DNA of 64,000 bases from Geobacter sp. (GTDB lineage Bacteria > Desulfobacterota > Desulfuromonadia > Geobacterales > DSM-12255). The stretch spans positions 1,302,001-1,366,000 of the forward strand of contig WKKR01000001.1 of NCBI GenBank assembly GCA_009684525.1. Direction: 5' to 3'. The stretch's first letter is position 1. Each line of letters starts with the position of its first letter. The notes under the pieces are model-generated. The model searched no databases. It was not told where the DNA came from and saw nothing but the letters and a program-made list of their open reading frames with translations. The position numbers were made by a program, and so were the translations under genes. This document shows positions 1-7,170 of the stretch, piece by piece.

Positions 1-918
1 GAGTACTATGGCGAAACGCTTTCCCACATTAGCAGCAGTTACCTGGTCGAAAAGCCTGGCTCCGGTTGTGTTGAAGTCGATTGCCACATACGGCTGATTG
101 AACTGTGAATCTATCTTCACTTGCGCATTGGTAAGAAGGTCGCCGGTGATAATGGCTTTCTTCTTCACCACGATCGGGATATCCTGAACTGATGTACTAG
201 CTGAATCAGATCGTTTCTCCACGAGTATTTCTTCGTCTTCAGGGATGGTCCCAGGCGTAGCAGATGTACCGGTAATTTTCTCGTCAACCAGCTTGAATTC
301 GAGACGGGCAGTCTTGCCAATCAATTCTATGGCCCGCTTGGGATCCTTTATGCCGGGTAGTTGAACGACAATATGATTTATCCCATCTCGCTGAATTACC
401 GGCTCTGACACGCCGAACTGATCGATTCTATTGCGGATGGTTTCAAGTGATTGTGCAACCGCCTTGTCTTTCCTGTCTTTGATGGTGTTTTTGTCCATAC
501 GGAGCTGGATGATAACAAGTCCGCCTTCATCAGTCGGGGGAATCAATTCATACTCAGGATACTTTTTCTTTATAAGCTGCTGTTCGCTTTCAGCAGTTCC
601 CTTGTCGTACAGTGTCAGCTGGATCAAGTCTTCACCAACCCTGGCGACCTTCTTGTAGCGGACATTTCTGGTATTCAAGGAATCTTCAAGGTCGGTAGCA
701 ATCAGATCGAGAGTGCCTTCAACGGCCTTTTGTGTGTCAACCTCCATAACAAGGTGGGTACCTCCCTGGAGATCAAGACCAAGGCTTATTTTGTCCTTGG
801 GAAGAAGACCACCCCACCATGAAGGGAGTTTGGTAACCAGTGTCGGCGTGAGATAAAGAAACGATAACAGCGCAAAAAACGATATGAGACATATGCGCCA
901 TGAAATACTCTTGGACAT
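1..918 (-). CDS. secD: Protein translocase subunit SecD (5' part, runs off the window)
   Basis: SecD works with SecF at the SecYEG channel and uses the proton gradient to help exported proteins leave on the periplasmic side. The 306 visible residues start at ATG 918 and are open to the window edge. Residues about 7-27 form a membrane segment. It is followed by the conserved SecD stretch GLDLQGGTHLVMEVD near residue 47, and later QSLETIRNRIDQFGVSEP and VQLPGIKDP, which belong to the first periplasmic domain. The start has an AAGGAACAACACCC leader. Upstream there is no recognisable yajC or tgt, the usual neighbours, so this may be a second or displaced copy. The identification is strong; the rest of the gene is not visible. 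Confidence 0.93.
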   Translation of the reverse strand, partial: MSKSISWRICLISFFALLSFLYLTPTLVTKLPSWWGGLLPKDKISLGLDLQGGTHLVMEVDTQKAVEGTLDLIATDLEDSLNTRNVRYKKVARVGEDLIQLTLYDKGTAESEQQLIKKKYPEYELIPPTDEGGLVIIQLRMDKNTIKDRKDKAVAQSLETIRNRIDQFGVSEPVIQRDGINHIVVQLPGIKDPKRAIELIGKTARLEFKLVDEKITGTSATPGTIPEDEEILVEKRSDSASTSVQDIPIVVKKKAIITGDLLTNAQVKIDSQFNQPYVAIDFNTTGARLFDQVTAANVGKRFAIVL

Positions 919-1242
919 GGGTGTTGTTCCTTTCTATTATGGTTATTCGGGGTACGAGCAGCAGAAAAACATTCAGTTATGCAGACAACCAGTCTTCTAA
1001 CTGCATGCTGTTCAGGCTGCGAAAGCTCCCATTGTTTTATGATGAGGCGGTATCCCCGGATATCATCAGGTAGTTTAAATTTACGCGACATGCTTGCATC
1101 AAGCAGATAAGGGGCCACTACTGCATGCACGTACCTGGCAGCAGAGACTCGAATAAACTGCTAGCATAGATACTTCCCCAGTGTAAAAAAAGCTGGGAAG
1201 ACGGCAATTGCAAGCTACAGATGTTGCGAGGCAGTGGTGGTG
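919..1242. other. Gap with no supported gene
   Basis: This stretch separates secD from the next minus-strand gene. A minus-strand frame covers part of it but continues into secD in another frame, has no recognisable domain and no good ribosome site. It probably carries the secD promoter; I see no clear hexamers, repeats or terminator. Confidence 0.4.
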
Positions 1243-1593
1243 TTACGCGGGTGGAGCTCTGGAGTGACCAACTGTGATTGTTGCAGAAGCAAAGGAATGA
1301 GAGTCAAACTGTGAAGCAGAAATGTAAACGACAGGGTACTTGAATTGATGTTCGTTGTTGAAAAGATCGAAATGCTGAGCAGCTTTTGCAGCCTTTAACT
1401 GAGGGGACTGCAGAAGGGTTTTAACAACAGCACTGGTTGACGGTTCGGCTTTTTGTGAACTTGAAAGCTTGGGATCCTGAGGGTTTGATAAATTGGGTAA
1501 ACTTATCCCTTGGAAAATAAAAATCACTGCAGCCATCATGACTAGTGGCAGCAAATATTTCCTGCTTGTGGGATAAAATCCGAATATTTTCAT
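1243..1593 (-). CDS. Small membrane-anchored hypothetical protein
   Basis: A 116-residue protein of no family I recognise. A basic start (MKIFGFYPTSRKYL) is followed by a hydrophobic segment at about residues 14-31, which could be a signal anchor. The rest is low-complexity serine-, glutamine- and alanine-rich sequence (PKLSSSQKAEPSTSAVVKT) and ends in a short RAPPA tail. This suggests a small protein tethered to the inner membrane and facing the periplasm. The ribosome site upstream of ATG 1593 is weak, so the gene is only moderately supported. It has no close neighbours on either side. Confidence 0.5.
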   Translation of the reverse strand: MKIFGFYPTSRKYLLPLVMMAAVIFIFQGISLPNLSNPQDPKLSSSQKAEPSTSAVVKTLLQSPQLKAAKAAQHFDLFNNEHQFKYPVVYISASQFDSHSFASATITVGHSRAPPA

Positions 1594-1767
1594 ATCATTA
1601 ACCTATACATTATCATTGCGTTACACAAGAACAATTTATTTATCCATGTAGTTGGGTTAGGCGTTGTAATTATTTGTATCATGTATTCACGTTAGAACGG
1701 ACCATCAATCATCACTTTAAGCATCTCAGGCAAGAAGACATAAGTGATCTAATTTCTGGCCCCCCTT

Positions 1768-1793
1768 CACCTGTTATCCCTGCCGAACAGGTG
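1768..1793. repeat. Perfect 8-bp inverted repeat in the gap after the thioredoxin-like gene
   Basis: CACCTGTT at 1768-1775 and AACAGGTG at 1786-1793 can form a hairpin with a 10-base loop. No T-run follows on either strand, so it is not a classical terminator; it could be an operator or a processing hairpin. The remainder of 1594-1842 shows nothing else I can support. Confidence 0.35.
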
Positions 1794-1842
1794 CTCCGGT
1801 AGATATTTAGATATAGACCACCCCATCTTCATCCACCAACTG

Positions 1843-2094
1843 TTACGAAAAGGTCGAGTGATTTTGCTGCAGAAACTTCATGATTTTCTCCGGCGGTAGA
1901 GTTTTTCCAGCAAATAATACAATCCCATTTACAATAAGTGCTGGGCCTGATTTCACCCCATATTTCAAAATGGTCTTGATATCATTAACCAACACAACTT
2001 TCCCGTTCATACCGCATGCCTTTAAGGCTTCCAATACATTGCCGAATAAGGTGTTGCGTACTTTACCAATAGTTTCGATAACTTCAATTTTCAT
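1843..2094 (-). CDS. Thioredoxin-like small protein lacking the CxxC active site
   Basis: An 83-residue protein resembling the small thioredoxin-fold 'redox-active disulfide protein 2' family: a first strand MKIEVIE, then an alpha/beta pattern ending KYGVKSGPALIVNGIVLFAGK, where family members have a cis-proline loop (here SGPAL). The usual CxxC after the first strand is missing: the equivalent place reads TIGKVRNTL. It may therefore bind a partner or metal rather than exchange thiols. I chose ATG 2094 because GGGAGG lies four bases upstream; a longer frame reaches 2169 without a ribosome site. The family call is by eye. Confidence 0.6.
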   Translation of the reverse strand: MKIEVIETIGKVRNTLFGNVLEALKACGMNGKVVLVNDIKTILKYGVKSGPALIVNGIVLFAGKTLPPEKIMKFLQQNHSTFS

Positions 2095-2190
2095 TTTGCC
2101 TCCCATGGGGTCACAAACTTCTAACTCCCGGTAGCCGTTTAGACAATATTTTTGGAGCCGTCCCTTCAAACAGGATCGGGTCGACGCCTA

Positions 2191-2286
2191 TTACTCAACA
2201 GGATCGAGGCAATACTTGCGGTTCATACCTAGGTCTACCACGAGCATGACCGTCAGCAGCAGGGCGAATGCCATCCACATGGACAT
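2191..2286 (-). CDS. 31-residue membrane peptide resembling the N-terminus of a TerC/Alx-type protein
   Basis: The short frame reads MSMWMAFALLLTVMLVVDLG and then stops after about ten more residues. It overlaps the stop of the fmdE-like gene as TGATG, a typical coupling arrangement. The hydrophobic start followed by DLG looks like the first membrane helix of TerC/Alx manganese exporters, so it may be a truncated remnant. It could equally be a genuine single-span small protein. The nearby Mn-type riboswitch (4925-5024) makes the TerC idea more interesting but does not prove it. Confidence 0.4.
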   Translation of the reverse strand: MSMWMAFALLLTVMLVVDLGMNRKYCLDPVE

Positions 2287-2864
2287 CAGCGGTTTCTATC
2301 CTCCGCGGAAAGGAGGCTGACAACCACCACCTCTTGCTCGGGGGCGGTTTTCAGCCAGGAAAAAATCTCTTCAATTTCCCGTTCCAGTTGATGCAGTTCC
2401 GGCGACCCGGAAGGGAGGGCCTTTGCCTTTTCCCCTAGGTCGCGGCTTTTCAAGCCAAGTTCTTCCGCCTTCCTGGTAAGCCGGGCCTCAATCTTCAGTT
2501 TGTTCCCTTCGGCAGTCAGCACCAGCCGATGTTCGTCACGATCTTCGACTGACTGGGCGGCATTCCCGTAAGTGGTCTCGGCACCGAACTGGACACCGTC
2601 CACCGGGCAGGAAAGGTCATAGTAGCGCGACGTGAATTTACCAGTACCCCCTGCCTTTTTCAGCGATTCTTTTGCCGCCAGCCCGATACGGGCGCCGAAG
2701 ATCGATCCGGCGCAGACGTGACCGTGAAAAGCCTCCAGTTGGCTAAACAGAGCAGGATCTGGTTTCGCGCCGGTTGCCGCATTGGCATTGGAACACGAGA
2801 TAGCCAGCGACATGACGCCGGCAAAGGCAACACAGGGTAGGATTCTGCAATATTTGGTTTTCAT
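2286..2864 (-). CDS. FmdE-domain lipoprotein or secreted protein
   Basis: A 192-residue exported protein with the metal-binding signature of the FmdE family, FHGHVCAGSIFGARIG (His47, His49, Cys51). FmdE-like domains are found near formylmethanofuran dehydrogenase genes and in metal-binding proteins of anaerobes; the exact reaction is unknown. The N-terminus is a signal peptide ending LAISC-SNANA, so it could be a lipoprotein at Cys24 or be cut after ANA. A second Cys occurs in DLSCPVDGVQFG. The C-terminal third is charged and helical. The stop overlaps a 31-residue membrane peptide gene. The start at 2864 has GGAGGGAACCA just upstream. Confidence 0.75.
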   Translation of the reverse strand: MKTKYCRILPCVAFAGVMSLAISCSNANAATGAKPDPALFSQLEAFHGHVCAGSIFGARIGLAAKESLKKAGGTGKFTSRYYDLSCPVDGVQFGAETTYGNAAQSVEDRDEHRLVLTAEGNKLKIEARLTRKAEELGLKSRDLGEKAKALPSGSPELHQLEREIEEIFSWLKTAPEQEVVVVSLLSAEDRNR

Positions 2865-2962
2865 TGGTTCCCTCCGAAGTTATTTAGCTGCACGTTTTGG
2901 CAATCGTTATTTGATCTTATGCAGCATATTCTGGTTTTCCATTTTTGACCACAAGTGACATC

Positions 2963-3409
2963 TCAGTGTGGACCAATACGAAGATTGGAGGTCGCAACAT
3001 AGATCTCCCGTAGGAAGCTGAGCAACCCGATAACCAGTGACACCATGACCAGGATAAAAAGCACTGCGACTAGCACAGTGATATCAAGATGCACAAATTG
3101 ATCTATAAAAAGAACGGCGATAAGCGTGCAAATTATAAGTGCGGCTGCGGTGCAGAAAGTAATGGCTCTTCCTATTAGTTTTGCTCTACGTGACAGAATT
3201 GCGAGGTGCGACTTGTGATAATCAACTTCATAAGTTTGGAACTCGCTTACCAGCTTTGTTTCCCACTCCCGTGCCAGGTCAATTATCCGATGCAGCCTGG
3301 TAATCATTACCCCAAGCAACGTTCCGATTGCGGTCAACAGAAATACCGGAGCTATGGCAAGTTGAATAACCCGTGACATACCTTCAGGCAAAAAGACGTC
3401 TTTCAACAT
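2963..3409 (-). CDS. DUF2721 family membrane protein
   Basis: A 148-residue membrane protein of the DUF2721 type: an N-terminal helix (VIQLAIAPVFLLTAIGTLLGVM), then the family-typical polar stretch TRLHRIIDLAREWE and RRAKLIGRAI, and two further hydrophobic segments around residues 83-125. The function of the family is unknown. The start at 3409 is preceded by GGGAGGCAAC. The gene overlaps the end of a purC remnant by seven bases, so its upstream promoter region has probably been replaced by that fragment. Confidence 0.75.
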   Translation of the reverse strand: MLKDVFLPEGMSRVIQLAIAPVFLLTAIGTLLGVMITRLHRIIDLAREWETKLVSEFQTYEVDYHKSHLAILSRRAKLIGRAITFCTAAALIICTLIAVLFIDQFVHLDITVLVAVLFILVMVSLVIGLLSFLREIYVATSNLRIGPH

Positions 3410-3675
3410 GTTGCCTCCCTGTAATTTTCAAGACATTCCTTCATTGAATAGAAACTTTTCCCTGTTATCAGTTTATATACCTCGGGACCCTTCTCTCCGA
3501 GCATTGCAAGCATCTCATCGGGCAAAGAAATCATTTCAGACATTCCCAAACTCCCAAGAAAATCAGCAAGTATCTGCTTGCCCATACTCGGCATCGGCTC
3601 TCCATGCCGATATCTGTCCATTGACCAGAACCTGCTTGTATCCGGTGTCAGACTTTCGTCGATAAGCATCAGTTT
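3403..3675 (-). pseudogene. purC: C-terminal remnant of SAICAR synthetase (purC)
   Basis: The frame reads KKLMLIDESLTPDTSRFW and MGKQILADFLGSLG, then EKGPEVYKLITGKSF. These are clear counterparts of the C-terminal part of PurC (LIDE-LTPDSSRFW, KQFVRDWL, EKY-EAYERLTG). Roughly the last 80 residues are present and the ATP-binding N-terminal two thirds are missing. Upstream, the same frame continues into unrelated sequence (VHVRKATQSETLLQQ) that overlaps the end of the RHH gene, so the junction lies close to 3675. The product cannot be an active enzyme. It marks an old recombination joint. Confidence 0.7.
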
Positions 3676-3713
3676 TTTTTGCTGTAATAGAGTCTCCGAC
3701 TGAGTCGCCTTTC

Positions 3714-3932
3714 TTACATGCACAGTTTGCGTTGTTTGGATCTCCACAGATCAATGGCCTCTCTCATGATTTCGGAGATGCTTTTGGATGTTGTCTTGAT
3801 CATCTTTTCCAACGTCTTTTTTTCGTCATCGCTGATGCGCAGTGAAATGACATTCTGCAACTGCTCTGTTTCTTTTTTATTCTTTTTGGACGATTTCGGT
3901 TCCCTGGTGATAAGTTTTCTTGTGTAAGACAT
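3714..3932 (-). CDS. Ribbon-helix-helix DNA-binding protein (antitoxin-like)
   Basis: A 72-residue basic protein whose C-terminal half (VISLRISDDEKKTLEKMIKTTSKSISEIMREAIDLW) has the strand-helix-helix pattern of Arc/MetJ/CopG regulators and of many toxin-antitoxin antitoxins. The N-terminus is lysine-rich. AGGAGG lies ideally spaced before ATG 3932. No toxin-sized partner follows; the downstream sequence is the purC scrap, so a toxin gene may have been lost, or the protein may be a stand-alone regulator. Confidence 0.65.
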   Translation of the reverse strand: MSYTRKLITREPKSSKKNKKETEQLQNVISLRISDDEKKTLEKMIKTTSKSISEIMREAIDLWRSKQRKLCM

Positions 3933-3973
3933 GGTTTCCTCCTGTGTGGTGTGCCGGGCAGTAAGCCCTGCTG

Positions 3974-4849
3974 TTAGTGGTGGTCAGAAGTCTGGGTGAC
4001 CAGTGCTTCGAGTCGTGCGATACGCTCCTCCATTGGCGGGTGGGTGGAAAAGAGCGACAGCATGCCGCCGCCTGTCAGTGGGTTGACGATAAACATATGG
4101 GCTGTGGCAGGTCTCGCATCCTGCATCGGCATGACCTGCGAGGCGTTGTGCAGCTAGCGCAGAGCTTCAGCCAGGGCGAGCGGTCTACCGCAGATTTCAG
4201 CACCAGAGGCATCCGCCAGATATTCGCGGGAGCGGGAAACAGCCATCTGGATAAGCATCGCCGCCAGCGGTGCGATGATCGCCATGGCCAGCGAACCGAT
4301 CAGGCCGCTTACTCCGCCGCCCTCATCATCGTCAACCCGGCCGGCGCCGAACATGGCGCCCCACTGCAGCATGTTGCCGAACATCGAAATTGCGCCGGCA
4401 AACGTTGCGGCAATGGTAGAGATCAGTATGTCGCGGTTTTTGACATGGGCCAGCTCATGGGACATGACGCCTTCCAGTTCATCCGGGGAGAGGATACGCA
4501 GGATGCCTTCGGTGGCGGCGACAGCGGCATGTTTCGGATTGCGGCCTGTAGCGAAGGCGTTGGGGGATTCGTCAGGTATGATGTACACCCTGGGCATGGG
4601 GAGCCCTGCCTGCCGTGCCAGGCGTTCGACCATCCCGTAGAACAGGGGGTGAGCCGCCTGGGAGATCTCCTGGGCGTTGTACATCCTGAGGACGATCCTG
4701 TCGGAAAACCAGTAGGAAGCGAAGTTCATGACGGCCGCCATGCAGAAGGCAACCAGCATGCCACCCTGACCACCGATGACGCCCCCCATGAAGACTAGCA
4801 GTATGGAGAGCAGGGAGAGGAGAAATGTTGTTTTAAAACGGTTCATCAT
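3974..4849 (-). pseudogene. htpX: HtpX-type membrane zinc metalloprotease interrupted by an amber codon
   Basis: HtpX is an inner-membrane M48 protease that degrades damaged membrane proteins. Two N-terminal membrane helices, the zinc motif HELAH near residue 130, a second hydrophobic pair and the third-ligand region [12 protein letters not shown] near residue 210 are all present. After ALAEALR the frame meets TAG at 4154-4156, then continues in frame as [21 protein letters not shown] through [18 protein letters not shown] to TAA at 3974. Family members normally have K or R at the amber position. The truncated product loses about 60 residues. It may be a nonsense pseudogene or a suppressed or read-through gene. 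The start at 4849 (MMNRF) follows a GGGGGT site lying inside a hairpin. Confidence 0.72.
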
Positions 4850-4854
4850 GTGAC

Positions 4855-4910
4855 TACCCCCGGCGATGTATTTTTCGCCGGGGGTAATAAAAAAGACCTT
4901 TACCCCCGGC
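4855..4910 (-). promoter_or_regulatory. Three-segment switch that can hide the htpX ribosome site
   Basis: Segment 1 (4900-4910), segment 2 (4877-4887) and segment 3 (4855-4865) are copies of GCCGGGGGTA in alternating orientation. Read on the minus strand, segments 1 and 2 form a perfect 11-bp stem, and segments 2 and 3 (using 4876-4886) another perfect 11-bp stem with a 10-base loop. Segment 3 contains the GGGGGT that serves as the htpX SD. The pairings are mutually exclusive, so the 2:3 stem would block translation and the 1:2 stem would free it. The base pairing is read directly; the regulatory role is inferred. Confidence 0.55.
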
Positions 4911-4934
4911 ATTATTGCCTGGATAAAGGTCTTG
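4889..4934 (-). terminator. Intrinsic terminator overlapping the riboswitch 3' end
   Basis: On the minus strand AAGACCTTTATCC (4934-4922) pairs with GGTAAAGGTCTT (4904-4893), followed by T residues. The 5' arm shares CCTTT with the closing helix of the aptamer, so terminator and aptamer P1 cannot form together. This is the arrangement of a transcriptional ON switch. Confidence 0.65.
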
Positions 4935-5024
4935 TTGGCAGATTTCTGCCCCGGTCCCGGGTCTTTCGACCGTATTGACGGAATCCGGGTCGGCCTTGTC
5001 TGTGGCCGATAACTACTCCCCTTT
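4925..5024 (-). promoter_or_regulatory. Probable yybP-ykoY (Mn2+) riboswitch upstream of htpX
   Basis: The minus strand opens with AAAGGGGAGTAG and closes about 100 bases later with GCCAACAAGACCTTT. The 5' AAAGGGGAGTAG and the 3' AGACCTTT, which pair as P1 (AAAGG with CCTTT), are hallmarks of the yybP-ykoY family that senses Mn2+. Internal GC-rich helices (GGCCACAGACAAGGCC; CGGTCGAAAGACC; GGCAGAAATCTGCC) give the multi-stem layout. Known members usually control exporters such as TerC, Alx or MntP, so an htpX target is unusual. The call is from remembered consensus, not from a covariance model. Confidence 0.65.
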
Positions 5025-5176
5025 AACTTACAGTATGATGATAAGCACTTGTTCAGAGGATGTCAAGAGATTCTAACGGGCGACTTAATCGCAGGCTCGC
5101 TCAATAAACGAATCAAGCTCGTATTGTTTCAATGTCTTTCTACATGTTTCCAGACAGTTACCACATAATATTTCTA

Positions 5177-5209
5177 TTGACAACTTGCTTTTTCATTGTT
5201 AACTATCTA
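5177..5209 (+). promoter_or_regulatory. Possible promoter upstream of ssb
   Basis: A perfect TTGACA at 5177-5182 is followed 17-21 bases later by AT-rich sequence (TAACTATCTA). The -35 is good but the -10 is poor. It lies in the 615-base gap between the htpX leader and ssb and reads towards ssb. A frame at 5132-5353 across this region has no family resemblance and was not kept. Confidence 0.3.
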
Positions 5210-5355
5210 AATATTATAGACTCTTTCACCAAAAGAGACTCCGCGAGCTTTCATGCTTCCGGACAAACTTCTTCGGATAGCCCGAGGAAGAATCGCCCCG
5301 GCAGGGATGTGACCACCGAAAAGATCAGGCCGCAGTTGCCCCTTTTCGGATGATG

Positions 5356-5383
5356 TTCGGAACAGGCATTTATGCCTTCCGAA
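5356..5383. promoter_or_regulatory. Imperfect palindrome with TTCGGA half-sites upstream of ssb
   Basis: TTCGGAACAGGCAT faces ATGCCTTCCGAA, giving a nearly perfect inverted repeat. Other TTCGGA copies occur close by at about 5275, 5345 and 5433. The clustering suggests an operator for a regulator of the plus-strand operon that begins with ssb. The regulator is unknown. Confidence 0.35.
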
Positions 5384-5639
5384 TAGTCGTTTGGGTAAAG
5401 CGACTTAAATACATTTTACAGGTACGTCCATTTTCGGACACTGCCTATCAAAACAACTATTGATGAAGATACGACCCGTTCTGGCACTTGCCGGAGTGGG
5501 TTTTTTGTTACTCAAATTCCGCGACAAGCCTTATAAGCGGCGGATACTTTCACCACATCCCGACCGGGAGACACTTTGTTCTCTCCCTACGGGACAGACA
5601 TCTGCCTCTTTGCTTCGGGAAAACCAACAAGGAGGCAGT

Positions 5640-6059
5640 ATGGCAAGTTTGAACCGTGTAGAACTCATCGGCAACCTAGGTCGTGATCCTGAAATCAGGT
5701 ACACACCAGGAGGCACCGCTGTCGCAAGTTTTTCACTCGCGACCAGTGAGAAGGTAAAGAACAAAAGTGGCGAATGGGAGATCCGGACCGAGTGGCACAA
5801 CATCGTCCTCTACGCACGTCTCGCAGAAGTAGCTGGCGAGTATTTGTCGAAAGGAAAAAGTGTCTACCTCGACGGTAAACTCAAGACCCGCAAATGGCAA
5901 GATCGGGACGGTAAAGATCGCTACACAACCGAGATCATCGGCGACAAGCTTCTTATGCTTGGTAGTAAAAATGGCAGCATTCCCGACGGGAGTGACGACC
6001 AGCCATCAAACAACCAGGCACATGAGGACATTCCGCACGATGACACCGATCCGTTCTAG
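5640..6059 (+). CDS. ssb: Single-stranded DNA-binding protein
   Basis: A 139-residue SSB with a classical OB fold: [57 protein letters not shown], and [25 protein letters not shown]. It ends with the acidic tip DDTDPF, the tail SSB uses to recruit repair and replication partners. AAGGAGG sits before ATG 5640; a longer frame from 5460 lacks this and adds no SSB sequence. It heads a long plus-strand block of mobile-element maintenance genes. Element-borne SSBs commonly protect transferred single strands during conjugation. Confidence 0.95.
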   Translation: MASLNRVELIGNLGRDPEIRYTPGGTAVASFSLATSEKVKNKSGEWEIRTEWHNIVLYARLAEVAGEYLSKGKSVYLDGKLKTRKWQDRDGKDRYTTEIIGDKLLMLGSKNGSIPDGSDDQPSNNQAHEDIPHDDTDPF

Positions 6060-6089
6060 GTAACAGCCAGCAACCACAACTCAACAGTC

Positions 6090-6170
6090 CTACGGGGAGA
6101 CATTACCAAATCCCCAAAGGGATTGGTCTGTCTTCTCTGTCGGACACAACCCCCAGAAAAGGAGACAGAC
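6090..6170 (+). promoter_or_regulatory. SD-sequestering leader, copy 1
   Basis: Arm A (GGGGAGACA, 6094-6102) and the SD arm E (GGAGACAGAC, 6161-6170) both complement arm D (GTCTGTCTTC, 6126-6135). D:E gives 10 pairs with one G-U. Between A and D lies a TCCCC/GGGA segment. The layout recurs, with different bases, before eight other genes of this block. Confidence 0.6.
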
Positions 6171-6172
6171 AG

Positions 6173-7132
6173 ATGAACGCATCAGCTCAAATTATTCCCA
6201 TCAGTCCCACCGCATCATCCCTCACTCACCACGCCGTTAACATCAGTGAACTGAAGGCCCAGGTAAACCTGATCCAGTACGTCATGCGTGACGTCATGAA
6301 ATCAGGCGAGCACTACGGCACCATTCCCGGCTGCGGAGACAAAGCAGTTCTTCTCAAACCGGGCGCCGAAAAGCTCATGCTTACCTTCAGACTGGCAAAC
6401 GACGTGGATGTGGAAACCATCGACTTGCATCTCGGCCATCGTGAGTATCGCATCAAGGTGACGCTTTACTCACCAGCAGGCCAGCGTCTTGGTACGGGTG
6501 TCGGTTCGTGTTCGACCATGGAAAGTAAGTATCGTTTCCGTGTCGGTCCAGTTGAACTGACGAATAAACCGGTACCGAAGGGATACTGGGATCTTCGCAA
6601 GGAGAACCCGGCAAAGGCGCAGGAGATCATCGGTGGACGCGGCTTCAGCGCAAAAAAGGATGAAAGCGGCAACTGGAAGATTGCCAGGCAGGGAGAAAAG
6701 GTCGAACACGACAATCCTGCCGACTTTTACAACACATGCCTGAAAATGGCCAAGAAACGCGGCTTGGTGGATGCAGTACTTACCTCGACCGCTGCCTCGG
6801 ACATTTTTACCCAGGACATCGAGGAAGATCCTGACCTTTACGGTCAGACTGAAAACAACGGTGGAAACAGTGCCGGCACTGCCAGCACTACCTCCGGGAC
6901 TTCACAGACTGCCAATAAGCCGGACAGCCACCCAACATCCCACGAAGCCGAACCTGTTTCGACTTCGGAGATCATCGGGTATCTGACGGCTAAGGGAATC
7001 AGGATGGAACTCTCCGCAGATGAATCGGAGATCTCCGCCTTTCCCGACTTCAACGACACCTCAGCCCGCCAATGGCTGAAAGACCACGGCTTCAAATGGG
7101 ATGGCAAAGGCAAATGCTGGCAGTACCGGTAG
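6173..7132 (+). CDS. Conserved mobile-element protein of unknown function
   Basis: A 319-residue protein. The N-terminal part, LKAQVNLIQYVMRDVMKSGEHYGTIPG followed by KAVLLKPGAEKLMLTFRLA, looks like a conserved domain seen in phage and plasmid proteins encoded near SSB and exonuclease genes; I do not know its activity. A disordered Ser/Thr/Asn-rich linker spans about residues 225-265. A small C-terminal domain follows with SARQWLKDHGFKWDGKGKCWQYR, a compact tail that resembles short substrate-binding modules. Its place between ssb and a Cas4-like nuclease suggests a role in recombination or replication. Leader copy 1 lies directly upstream. Confidence 0.7.
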   Translation: MNASAQIIPISPTASSLTHHAVNISELKAQVNLIQYVMRDVMKSGEHYGTIPGCGDKAVLLKPGAEKLMLTFRLANDVDVETIDLHLGHREYRIKVTLYSPAGQRLGTGVGSCSTMESKYRFRVGPVELTNKPVPKGYWDLRKENPAKAQEIIGGRGFSAKKDESGNWKIARQGEKVEHDNPADFYNTCLKMAKKRGLVDAVLTSTAASDIFTQDIEEDPDLYGQTENNGGNSAGTASTTSGTSQTANKPDSHPTSHEAEPVSTSEIIGYLTAKGIRMELSADESEISAFPDFNDTSARQWLKDHGFKWDGKGKCWQYR

Positions 7133-7170
7133 TGCCTGACGTTCCGGATTGAACTTCACTCACAACCTAC

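Noticed and set aside
786-1130. 114-residue minus-strand frame
   Set aside because: Its C-terminal third overlaps secD in another frame, no ribosome site, no recognisable family.
3977-4798. 273-residue plus-strand frame
   Set aside because: Antisense shadow of htpX; composition follows htpX codon bias and has no domain.
5132-5353. 73-residue frame before ssb
   Set aside because: No ribosome site and no similarity; the region looks regulatory.
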